Positions 35,804-43,987 of a DNA stretch of 64,000 bases are shown here, in pieces (the stretch's first letter is position 1; each line of letters starts with the position of its first letter). The notes below the pieces were generated by a model. It saw only the letters and a list, made by a program, of their open reading frames with translations. It had not been told where the DNA came from and did not search any database. This DNA is from JAKACA01 sp963735115 (GTDB lineage Bacteria > Actinomycetota > Acidimicrobiia > Acidimicrobiales > Bog-793). Both the position numbers and the translations under genes were made by a program. The DNA lies in NCBI GenBank assembly GCA_963735115.1, contig CAVTJR010000003.1, positions 806,001 to 870,000 on the forward strand. Reading direction: 5' to 3'.

Positions 35804-36454
35804 GTGACGGGTGGCGTCTGGGATGACCGAGGCGATGAGATCCAGCATCGGATGTCGGCGACCACAGAGAGGCGTGTTCTCGACGACCACCTGGCGGCCA
35901 TGGCAGCGGCGGCGGCAACCATCGACGACCTGCTCGGGAAGTGGGCGCAAGAGTGGTGCCGGAAGTCGGTCGAAACGGCGGTCGCCGGCGACGAGCATCG
36001 CACGCAGCTGTTGAAGACAGCAGATACTTACGACCAGCTGATGGACGAAGCAGCAGAGCTGAGCGCCGCCCTGCCGGGACGCATCGCCGCCGGCTTGCGC
36101 GCATCGGCCTGGCGCCATCTCTACGTGGACATCCAGCGAGACGGAACGGGCACGATCATGGCGGACCGCGATTACGGGACCTGGCAGGAGACTGGCCACA
36201 AGCTGCCTCCTGCCTACGAGCCCGTCGTCGAGAAAGAGCTCGGGCGGGTGACGCAACTGCTGCGGAAGTACGGGTACCGACCGGACATGATCCCGGTGGG
36301 GGTGAGGAAACGATTCGCCGCCCCGCCGGAGGCGATCCCCACGATGGAGACCTACTACCGCTTGGCGATTCGCCTGCCGGAGGTCGTGACGGCGGCTGAG
36401 AAGGCCCAGAGACAGGCAGCTGGTGGAACGCCGTTGGCGATGTGGGACGCCTGA
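35804..36454 (+). CDS. Uncharacterised soluble protein
   Basis: A 216-residue protein, probably helical: an N-terminal Ala-rich coiled stretch (residues 25-80) is followed by WRHLYVDIQRDGTGTIMADR and a Pro/charged C-terminal half. No signal peptide or known catalytic motif. TAGGGT at 35792-35797 lies 6 nt before GTG 35804, the leaderless pattern of this genome. Its last bases overlap a possible heptad-repeat ORF (36423-36737). Confidence 0.6.
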   Translation: MTGGVWDDRGDEIQHRMSATTERRVLDDHLAAMAAAAATIDDLLGKWAQEWCRKSVETAVAGDEHRTQLLKTADTYDQLMDEAAELSAALPGRIAAGLRASAWRHLYVDIQRDGTGTIMADRDYGTWQETGHKLPPAYEPVVEKELGRVTQLLRKYGYRPDMIPVGVRKRFAAPPEAIPTMETYYRLAIRLPEVVTAAEKAQRQAAGGTPLAMWDA

Positions 36455-36737
36455 CCGGCTGAAGGCGCAGACGAGGCGCCGCAAGCTCCTCGAGCTTCAC
36501 GAGTTCCACCCTGTGGCCTCCAGCGAAGAGCGCCTCGCCTCGCGCACAGAGCGCCTCGCCTCGCGCAAAGAGCGCCTCGCCTCGCGCAAAGAGCGCCTCG
36601 CCTCGCGCAAAGAGCGCCTCGCCTCGCGCAAAGAGCAGGTCGCCTCGCGCAAAGAGCAGGTCGCCTCGGGCAAGAAACAGCCGGCAGTTTCAGCCACGAT
36701 CAGCAGTATCAGTGAGTGCGAATCCCTCACCAGGTAG
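36423..36737 (+). CDS. Possible small heptad-repeat (coiled-coil) protein
   Basis: A 104-residue frame containing seven copies of a seven-residue unit (ERLASRK, later EQVASRK), which would form an extended charged helix. The unit is 21 bp, in phase, with G or C at most third positions. It begins inside the end of the preceding gene. However, the reverse strand is also open here, and most similar arrays in this window are noncoding, so whether it is translated is uncertain. Confidence 0.35.
   Translation: MERRWRCGTPDRLKAQTRRRKLLELHEFHPVASSEERLASRTERLASRKERLASRKERLASRKERLASRKEQVASRKEQVASGKKQPAVSATISSISECESLTR
36531..36677. repeat. 21-bp tandem repeat, seven units
   Basis: CGCCTCGCCTCGCGCAAAGA+G units run every 21 bp from 36531; the first has a base change, the sixth and seventh begin CAGGTC. 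The array is contiguous, without spacers. It lies 34 bp before the GGDEF gene start. Confidence 0.92.
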
Positions 36738-38364
36738 CCTGGCGACAGCAGGCGCCGGCTCACCCGGGCGGCGCACGAACGCGTCGGTGAGGCAAGCATT
36801 GGCGACGACCGATCCTGGGCAGCTGGAGCTCGAGGACGCCGGCTGGGCGACCCCCTTCGAACGGCCAGGACTGGCGCGGCGGATTTGGGCGTTCGGCGCC
36901 GTCGCCCTCCTGGCCGAGGCAAGCCTCGCCCTGTCGCCCGGCCCGGTATCAACCGTAGACACGGTCATCAGCATCGTGTTGCTCGCGGTCACGGTCGGGC
37001 TCGTCGTCCTGCCCTGGCAGCGGATGCCGGCGTGGGCGACCGTCGTCGTGCCCTTCACCTATGTGGGATCGGTCATGATGCTGATCCTTGCGGCCGGCGG
37101 AGCGACCTCCGGCGTAGGAGTCATCATCCTCATCCCGCTCGTGTGGACGGCGCTCTACCACCGGCGCTGGGAGTCAGTGATCATCACGGCTGCCATCGTC
37201 GGCGTCGAGCTCGTTATCTCACTCGACCCAAAGGTTGCTTCGGCGGCCGTGATCGCCCGACGCGTGGGGTTCTGGGCAGCCCTCGGGCTTGTGGTTTCCT
37301 TCGGGATCCAATCCTTGCGTGACCAGCTACGAGAGGTCTTCGGGGAACGCGAACGCTTGCACACTGCTCAGACCGAGCACCTTCGCAGGACGGAGGCGCT
37401 CGAGCTGGCTGCTGAGGAGCTGACGGCCTATCTCGACCCCCTCGAGGTGATCTCGGCCGCCTCGCGTCTCGCCGCCCTGCTCGTGTGCCCGCCGGGCAGC
37501 GATCTGCGGCGCGGTCAGTACATCCGAGCAGCCGATGGCATCGGGCACCTCGCCGCCGAGTACGACGAGTCGGGGATCGAGATTCCCGGCACGTTCTCGT
37601 TGGCGGACCATCCTGCCCTCCAACGGGTGTTCGACACCGGAGAACCCTGGCACGGCCCGCCCGATCTGGAAGCTGTCGGCTCGGGCATAAAGGCGAGGAT
37701 GGATACCTTGCGACTCATCCACAGCGTCTACGTGCCGATCAAGCTGGGCGGCGACGTGGATGGCGTCCTCGCCGTCTCGATGCGGGAAGGGGAGTTGCCC
37801 GAGGAGCTCTTCGATCAGTGCAAGGCGATCGGGCACCTCACCGAGCTTGCTCTCGGCAATGCCATGGCGCACCGGGGACTGCGCGAGTTGGCGACCACCG
37901 ACTCTCTCACGGGCCTCGCCAATCGGCGGGCCTTTGAGCAGCTGATGGAGCAGCGCCCCGGTCGGAGCTCCTTCGCCGTCCTTGTCATCGACCTCGACGG
38001 CCTGAAGGAGGTGAACGACTCTCGTGGCCACCTGGCGGGTGACACGCTGCTCGTCGAGGTGGCGGCCACACTGAGTCGCGTGATGCGCCGGGGTGACGTA
38101 TTGGCGCGCGTCGGGGGTGACGAGTTCGCCGTGCTGGCATTCGAGGCCGATCTCGAAGCTGGGCAGGAGATCGCCAGGCGGATGCTGGATGCGCTCAAAA
38201 CCGTTGAATTCGTGGGTGCCTCGGCCAGCGCCAGCATCGGTGTGGCCGTCGGGAGCCCCACCGACGGCGCCATCGAGACCTTCCACGCGGCTGATTCCGC
38301 GATGTACAAGGCCAAACGCGAAGGCGGCGATCGCTTCGCTTTGGCGGCACCGACCGGCCGGTAA
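36712..38364 (+). CDS. Membrane-bound diguanylate cyclase (GGDEF) with GAF-like sensor
   Basis: A 550-residue protein making the second messenger c-di-GMP from two GTP. After a short N-terminal tail come about six membrane segments (55-205), a coiled-coil linker (210-230), a GAF-like region (235-385), and a GGDEF domain starting DSLTGLANRRAFEQL. The active-site loop is RVGGDEFAVL (near 468) and intact. An RxxD inhibitory site is not evident upstream. The start GTG 36712 is taken from the frame; a later GTG near 36787 is possible. It ends 59 bp before typA. Confidence 0.9.
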   Translation: MSANPSPGSLATAGAGSPGRRTNASVRQALATTDPGQLELEDAGWATPFERPGLARRIWAFGAVALLAEASLALSPGPVSTVDTVISIVLLAVTVGLVVLPWQRMPAWATVVVPFTYVGSVMMLILAAGGATSGVGVIILIPLVWTALYHRRWESVIITAAIVGVELVISLDPKVASAAVIARRVGFWAALGLVVSFGIQSLRDQLREVFGERERLHTAQTEHLRRTEALELAAEELTAYLDPLEVISAASRLAALLVCPPGSDLRRGQYIRAADGIGHLAAEYDESGIEIPGTFSLADHPALQRVFDTGEPWHGPPDLEAVGSGIKARMDTLRLIHSVYVPIKLGGDVDGVLAVSMREGELPEELFDQCKAIGHLTELALGNAMAHRGLRELATTDSLTGLANRRAFEQLMEQRPGRSSFAVLVIDLDGLKEVNDSRGHLAGDTLLVEVAATLSRVMRRGDVLARVGGDEFAVLAFEADLEAGQEIARRMLDALKTVEFVGASASASIGVAVGSPTDGAIETFHAADSAMYKAKREGGDRFALAAPTGR

Positions 38365-38423
38365 ACTGCTGGGGAGCGGCAATTCCGCCGCTCGGTGTCT
38401 TTCTCCCTGGAATTTTCACTCAC

Positions 38424-40274
38424 ATGATTGCGCGCTCTGATCTCCGCAACCTCGCCATCGTTGCCCACGTCGACCACGGCAAGACCACGCTCGTCGACGG
38501 CATGCTCTGGCAGTCCGGCGTGTTCCGCGCCAACCAGGAGGTCAATGTCCGCGTCATGGACTCGATGGACCTCGAGCGCGAGAAGGGCATCACGATCCTC
38601 GCCAAGAACACGGCGGTCCGCCATGGCGGGATGAAGCTGAACATCGTCGACACACCGGGGCACGCCGACTTCGGCGGCGAGGTCGAGCGGGCGCTCGCCA
38701 TGGTCGACGGCGTGCTTCTGTTGGTCGATGCGAGCGAGGGGCCGCTGCCGCAGACGCGCTTCGTGCTACGCAAGGCCCTCGCACTCGATCTGCCCGTCGT
38801 GCTCGTCATCAACAAGATGGACCGGCCCGACGCGCGGCCGGCCGAGGTTCTCGACGAGGTCTATGAGCTGTTCTTGGATCTCGACGCCACGGAGCGCCAG
38901 ATCGAGTTTCCGATCGTGTACTGCAATGCCAAGGCGGCTCGGGCGTCGCTCGACCCTGAGGAGGAAGGGACGGATCTCGAGCCCCTCTTCGAGGCCATCC
39001 GGGAGGGCATCCCGGCACCCACCTACGACCCCGACCATCCCTTCCAGGCGCTCGTCACGAACCTGGACGCCTCGCCCTATGTGGGGCGTCTCGCACTCTG
39101 CCGGGCGCTCCACGGCTCGATCCGCCGAGGCCAGCAAGTCGCTTGGTGCCGGGCCGACGGGTCGATCGAGAACGTCAGGATCTCCGAGCTGTACGTGACG
39201 GAGGGCCTCGAGCGGATCGACGCCACGGAAGTCGGACCGGGCGACATCTTCGCCGTCGCCGGGCTGGCCGGCGTCACGATCGGCGAGACATTGGCGGATC
39301 CCGAAGATCCGCGGCCTTTGCCGGTGCTCACCGTGGACGAACCCAGCCTGTCGATGACCGTCGGCATCAACACCTCGCCGCTGGCCGGACGGGACGGGAA
39401 GAAGCTCACCGCTCGGCTGCTCAAGAACCGTCTCGACGCCGAGCTCGTCGGAAACGTCTCCCTGCGTGTCTTCCCGACGGAGCGACCCGACGCCTGGGAG
39501 GTCCAAGGCCGCGGGGAGCTCCAGCTGGCCGTGCTCGTCGAGGTGTTGAGGCGGGAGGGTTTCGAGGTGACGGTCGGGAAGCCGGAGGTGGTCACCCGGG
39601 TCATCGACGGCAAGCTGCACGAACCGGTCGAGCAGGTCTCGATCGACGTGCCGGAGGACTACCTCGGGGTCGTCACCCAGCTCGTGGCCGTGCGCAAGGG
39701 ACGCCTCCTGCAGATGGTGAACCACGGCACCGGTTGGGCGCGCCTCGAGTACGTCATCCCCGCCAGAGCGCTCATCGGCTTTCGCACCGAGTTCCTCACC
39801 GAGACACGAGGGACGGGCATCCTCCATCACGTCTTCGATCGTTTCGAGCCCTGGTTCGGCGATCTGCGCATGCGACCCACGGGCTCGCTCGTGGCCGACA
39901 GGAGCGGCGTGACGACGATGTACTCCCTGTTCAACCTGCAGGACCGTGGCGCCTTGTTCGTCGCACCCGGCGTTGAGGTCTACGAGGGCATGATCGTCGG
40001 GGAGAACGTGCGCTCGGAGGACATGGACGTGAACCCCACGAGGGAGCGCAAGGTCACCAACGTCCGGTCGTCAACGGCGGAGGAGCTGGTGCGTCTCATC
40101 CCGCCTCGCCAGCTGTCGCTCGAGCAGGCGCTCGAGTTCATCCGCGAGGACGAGTGCGTCGAGGTGACGCCGCTGCAGGTGCGGCTCCGCAAGACGACGC
40201 TGGATCAACAGACTCGCGGGCGGGCGACGGCACACGCAAAACGAGCTCGGCTGGCGGCGGCCACGCAGCGATGA
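38424..40274 (+). CDS. typA: GTP-binding translation factor TypA/BipA
   Basis: A 616-residue ribosome-associated GTPase. G1 is AHVDHGKTT (14-22), switch I DSMDLEREKGITILAKN, G3 DTPGHADFGGE, G4 NKMDRPDARP; a domain II beta-barrel, EF-G-like domains III and V and the TypA-specific C-terminal domain follow, length normal for the family. TypA helps assemble 50S subunits and survive cold or stress. TAAACT (38362-38367), overlapping the preceding stop codon, could be a -10 box with a leader of about 50 nt. Confidence 0.96.
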   Translation: MIARSDLRNLAIVAHVDHGKTTLVDGMLWQSGVFRANQEVNVRVMDSMDLEREKGITILAKNTAVRHGGMKLNIVDTPGHADFGGEVERALAMVDGVLLLVDASEGPLPQTRFVLRKALALDLPVVLVINKMDRPDARPAEVLDEVYELFLDLDATERQIEFPIVYCNAKAARASLDPEEEGTDLEPLFEAIREGIPAPTYDPDHPFQALVTNLDASPYVGRLALCRALHGSIRRGQQVAWCRADGSIENVRISELYVTEGLERIDATEVGPGDIFAVAGLAGVTIGETLADPEDPRPLPVLTVDEPSLSMTVGINTSPLAGRDGKKLTARLLKNRLDAELVGNVSLRVFPTERPDAWEVQGRGELQLAVLVEVLRREGFEVTVGKPEVVTRVIDGKLHEPVEQVSIDVPEDYLGVVTQLVAVRKGRLLQMVNHGTGWARLEYVIPARALIGFRTEFLTETRGTGILHHVFDRFEPWFGDLRMRPTGSLVADRSGVTTMYSLFNLQDRGALFVAPGVEVYEGMIVGENVRSEDMDVNPTRERKVTNVRSSTAEELVRLIPPRQLSLEQALEFIREDECVEVTPLQVRLRKTTLDQQTRGRATAHAKRARLAAATQR

Positions 40275-40302
40275 CGCCGCGCCGTCAACACTGAGCGGCC
40301 GG

Positions 40303-40794
40303 CTACTGCCTTGCCTTGCAGCTCGAGCAGCGCCCGACGAAGTCAAAGCGGTGCTCGGTGATCTCGACGTCCTGCTCCTCCGAGGCCACCCGGGCGGCTT
40401 CCGCCAGGGCTTGTTCCAGCCTGGCCGACGGCTCGAGATCCTCTACCTTGCCGCACACGACACAGGCGAAGTGGTGATGGTGCCCAGACAGGTCCTCTGT
40501 CAGCTCGAAACGCCCATGGTCGTCGGTTCCAGCCACGCGCCGCACGACTCCGACCTCCATGAGGGCAGTCACATTGCGGTAGGCGCTCGATTGGGGCACA
40601 TCAGGGCGCAAGGCGACGAGCTCGGGAACCGTGAGAGGCCTGGCCGCCGTCGAGAGGGCCTCGACCAGGATTCGGCGCGCCGGGGTGTAGCGCTGGTCGC
40701 AGCGCCCGAGGCGGGCGCCGACTTCCCGGTGCAGGGCGGCGAGCTGCCTGCTGGCGACGGAGGCGGGGCGCCCGGATGCGTGCTCGTTCGACAC
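40303..40794 (-). CDS. Fur-family metalloregulator
   Basis: A 163-residue dimeric repressor of the Fur/Zur/PerR family. The N-terminal winged helix (PQSSAYRNVTALMEVGVVRR) is followed by DLSGHHHHFACVVCGKVED with the HHHH and CxxC (Zn/structural) sites, and a second CSSC near the end. The metal cannot be told by eye. GTG 40794 is preferred over ATG 40878 since TACCAT (complement of 40801-40806) lies 6 nt upstream of it and the first ATG lies in the divergent gene's leader. Divergent to the PLP enzyme gene, which it may control. Confidence 0.88.
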   Translation of the reverse strand: MSNEHASGRPASVASRQLAALHREVGARLGRCDQRYTPARRILVEALSTAARPLTVPELVALRPDVPQSSAYRNVTALMEVGVVRRVAGTDDHGRFELTEDLSGHHHHFACVVCGKVEDLEPSARLEQALAEAARVASEEQDVEITEHRFDFVGRCSSCKARQ

Positions 40795-40870
40795 GCGGAC
40801 ATGGTAGTTGGGATGCTGGATCAGCCGATCCGAACCGAGCAGCGACAGATCATCTGAGGAGTCAAGCGCC

Positions 40871-42307
40871 GTGAGCAACGAATACCCCTATAACGAGCGC
40901 TTCGGCGTCAATCGCGCGTTGCCCGAGCGCGGCCGCCCCCGTGAAGACGTCCTGGCCGAGCTACGGGAGATGGCGCACCTCGAGGACCGCTCGTGGGAGT
41001 CAGGCCGATGCTCCGGGACGATGTACTGCGGCGACCACGCCCACTATGACTTCATGAACGAAGCCTTCGGCCTGTTCTCGCATGTCAACGCACTGCAACG
41101 GGACATCTGCCCGAGCGCCACCCGGTTCGAAGGCGAGATCATCGCGATGGCGCTGGATCTGATGCACGGCGACGCCGTGGAGGGATCGACGCCGGCCGGT
41201 CTCGTCACGACGGGCGGGACCGGAAGCATCCTGCACGCCGTGCTGGCGTACCGTGACCACGCCGCAGCCACGCGGGGTACCACCCGACCGAACCTCATCA
41301 AGCCAGAGACGGCTCACCCCGCCTTCGACAAGGCCTGCCATCTCTTCGGCGTCGAGCTGCGCCGCGCCCCCGTCGACCCGGACACGACACAGGCGGATCT
41401 CGGATGGATCGCCGATCACGTCGACGACCAGACGATCGCCATCGTCGGATCTGCGTGCAACTACGGCTACGGCACGATCGACCCGATCGCCGCCATGGGC
41501 GAGCTGGCCCTCGGCCGGGGTATCGGACTGCACGTGGACGGGTGCCTCGGTGGCTGGATTCTCCCCTTCGGTCAGGAGCTCGGCTACGACATCCCGCCCT
41601 TCGACTTCCGCCTGCCCGGCGTGACGACGATCTCGGCGGACACGCACAAATACGGTTACGCGTTGAAGGGCACCTCGACACTGCTGTTCCGTGACAAGGC
41701 ACTGCGCAACTCGCAGTACTTCTACCTGACCGACTGGACGGGCGGGAAGTACTGCTCGCCGGGCATGGAAGGTTCCCGGTCGGGCGGACTGCTGGCGGCG
41801 ACGTGGGCGTCCATGGTGCACCTCGGCCGCGAGGGCTACCTGACCTACGCCAAGGCCATCTTCGAAACGGCCGAGGAGATGAAAGCTGCCGTACGCTCGC
41901 ATCCGGAGCTGCGCTTCATGGGGAAACCAACGTTCCTGTTCAGCTTCACGTCCGACGACTTCGACATCTACCACATGAACGACTTCATGCGTCTGCGGGG
42001 CTGGCGGTTCAACGGCCAGCAGTACCCGAACGCCCTGCACATGACGGTCACGCGACCGCAGACGGTGGCGGGTGTGGCTTCCGCCTTCGCTGCTGATCTC
42101 GGCGAGGCGGTCACCTACGCCGTCGAGCAACACGCCGCCGGCGCTACCCCGTCCTCGAGCGCCATCTACGGTGGCGTTGCAGGCGGCATGACCGATGAGG
42201 CGGACGCGTTCATCCGCATGATCATGGCGGACATGATGGACCGTCAACAGGCGGTGCCAGTGGACACCGCACCGGGCGTTTCGGGCTCCTCGGCCGCGGC
42301 GTCGTGA
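40871..42307 (+). CDS. Pyridoxal-phosphate lyase/decarboxylase, sphingosine-1-phosphate lyase-like
   Basis: A 478-residue PLP enzyme of the group II decarboxylase fold. The Schiff-base lysine is Lys260 in ISADTHKYGYALKGTST, a sequence close to that of S1P lyases; a Gly-rich phosphate site (TTGGTGSI) and CNYGYGTIDPI are present. In eukaryotes such enzymes cleave sphingosine phosphate to a long-chain aldehyde and phosphoethanolamine; the bacterial substrate is not known. GTG 40871 is preceded by GAGGAG (about 40856). It overlaps the kinase gene by 4 bp (GTGA). Confidence 0.9.
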   Translation: MSNEYPYNERFGVNRALPERGRPREDVLAELREMAHLEDRSWESGRCSGTMYCGDHAHYDFMNEAFGLFSHVNALQRDICPSATRFEGEIIAMALDLMHGDAVEGSTPAGLVTTGGTGSILHAVLAYRDHAAATRGTTRPNLIKPETAHPAFDKACHLFGVELRRAPVDPDTTQADLGWIADHVDDQTIAIVGSACNYGYGTIDPIAAMGELALGRGIGLHVDGCLGGWILPFGQELGYDIPPFDFRLPGVTTISADTHKYGYALKGTSTLLFRDKALRNSQYFYLTDWTGGKYCSPGMEGSRSGGLLAATWASMVHLGREGYLTYAKAIFETAEEMKAAVRSHPELRFMGKPTFLFSFTSDDFDIYHMNDFMRLRGWRFNGQQYPNALHMTVTRPQTVAGVASAFAADLGEAVTYAVEQHAAGATPSSSAIYGGVAGGMTDEADAFIRMIMADMMDRQQAVPVDTAPGVSGSSAAAS

Positions 42308-43944
42308 GCGCTGCTGGCGCTCGGGCCGCAGGGGAGCGAAGCGCTCGCGAGACGGCGGACGGCGAGACGGATCTGCGGGCGGTGCGAGACGAGCGGTACG
42401 TCCTCGCCATCGATCTCGGGACGGGGGGCCCGAAAGTCGGCTTCGTCTCGCTGGCCGGCCGGCTCGCTTGGCAGGAGCACGAAAAGATCGAAACCCGTTG
42501 GATCGGTGCGAGCGGCGCCGTACAAGATGCCAACGAGTGGTGGACGGCCATCCGGGGCGCCGCCCGCCGCGGGCTCGCCTCTGGTGCGGTCGCCCCTGCG
42601 GCCGTCGTCGCTGTGTGCGTCACCGGGTTGTGGGCCAGCACGGTCCCAGTCGACGACGCGGGCGAGCCGGTCGGTGAGGCGCAACTCTGGATGGACAGCC
42701 GCGGCGGGCGATACTCGAAGAAGATCATCGGCGGGCCGGTGGCCGGGTACGCGCCGCGGCCCGCCCTGCAGTGGATCCGCCGCTCGGGGGGAGCGCCCTC
42801 GACGAGCGGCGCCGACCCGATCGGGCACCTCCTCTACCTCTTGAATGAGGAGCCGGAGGTGGCGCGGCATGCTCGCTGGTATCTCGAGCCGATCGACTAC
42901 CTCTCGATGCGCTTCACGGGCGTTGCCGCCGCCTCGCACGCCTCCATGACCGCCGCCTGGCTGACGGACAACCGCGACCTCGGCCTGCTCGAGTACGACC
43001 CCGTGCTGCTCGGCCTCGCCGGGCTGGAGTCCATCTCCTCGAAGCTCCCCCCACTGCACCCCACCGGCTCCGTGATCGGGACCGTGCGGTCCGAGGTCGC
43101 GGCCGACCTCGGCCTCCCAGAGGGGGTTCAGGTCGTGACTGCCGTGCCTGACCTCCACACGGCTGCGTGCGGGGCCGGTGCTGTGGCGGACTACGCCACG
43201 CATCTCGCCATCTCGACGAGCGCCTGGATCGGTGCGCCCATCCCGAACAAGAAGACCGACGCCGTCCGCCAGGTTGCCTCTGTGCCGGGGCTGTCGGCCG
43301 ATCGTTACCTCATCGCCAACAATCACGAGACTGGCGGGCTCTGCCTGCAGTGGCTGCGCGACAAGGTCCTCGGGTCGTCGCAGTCCTTCGAGGAGCTCAT
43401 CGCCGAGGCCGAGGCATCGCGCCCCGGTGCCGGTGGCGTCATCTTCACGCCGTGGTTGAACGGGGAGCGCTCGCCGGTCGACGACCGCAGGGCACGGGGC
43501 GGTTGGCACAACCTCTCGCTCGCGACGGGCCGAGCGGACCTGGTGCGCGCCGTCCTCGAGGGTGTCGCCTTCAACAACAGGTGGCTCCTGGACGCGTGTG
43601 AGCATTTTGCGCATCGCCGCCTCGACCCGATCCGCATCATCGGTGGGGGGGCGCAGTCCGACCTGTGGTGCCAGGTGCACGCCGACGTGATGGATCGAAC
43701 CATCGAGCGGGTGGGACAACCGCTGCACGCGGGGATCAGGGGTGCGGCACTCTTCGCCTCGATGTCGCTCGGGGCGGTGCGCGCCGGGGAGTTGAAGGAC
43801 CTCGTCGAGGTAGATAGGCGCTTCGAGCCTGATCGGGCGAACCGGGCCGAGTACGACCGGCTCTATGCAGAGTTCCCGAAGCTCTACAAGATCCAGCGCT
43901 CCATGTTCAAGCGTCTGAACGGCGGGAGCAACGAAACGCCCTAG
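42304..43944 (+). CDS. FGGY-family carbohydrate kinase (xylulokinase-like)
   Basis: A 546-residue sugar/polyol kinase. The N-terminal ATPase fold has VLAIDLGTGGPKVGFVSL near residue 35; the second domain has GGGAQSDLWCQVHADVMDR and GIRGAALFASMSLGAV, the FGGY C-terminal signature region. Start GTG 42304 overlaps the stop of the PLP gene. The kinase may phosphorylate the sugar-like or amino-alcohol product or substrate of the lyase; that link is inferred from overlap only. Confidence 0.9.
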   Translation: MSAAGARAAGERSARETADGETDLRAVRDERYVLAIDLGTGGPKVGFVSLAGRLAWQEHEKIETRWIGASGAVQDANEWWTAIRGAARRGLASGAVAPAAVVAVCVTGLWASTVPVDDAGEPVGEAQLWMDSRGGRYSKKIIGGPVAGYAPRPALQWIRRSGGAPSTSGADPIGHLLYLLNEEPEVARHARWYLEPIDYLSMRFTGVAAASHASMTAAWLTDNRDLGLLEYDPVLLGLAGLESISSKLPPLHPTGSVIGTVRSEVAADLGLPEGVQVVTAVPDLHTAACGAGAVADYATHLAISTSAWIGAPIPNKKTDAVRQVASVPGLSADRYLIANNHETGGLCLQWLRDKVLGSSQSFEELIAEAEASRPGAGGVIFTPWLNGERSPVDDRRARGGWHNLSLATGRADLVRAVLEGVAFNNRWLLDACEHFAHRRLDPIRIIGGGAQSDLWCQVHADVMDRTIERVGQPLHAGIRGAALFASMSLGAVRAGELKDLVEVDRRFEPDRANRAEYDRLYAEFPKLYKIQRSMFKRLNGGSNETP

Positions 43945-43987
43945 CCGGCGCCCCGCCTCGCCCTTGTGGCCTCCAGCAGCTCAGGCG

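Noticed and set aside
36497..36952. Minus-strand repeat ORF (SLREARR units)
   Set aside because: It runs through the 21-bp array and into the GGDEF gene on the opposite strand and shows no ribosome-binding site; kept only as the reverse of the array.
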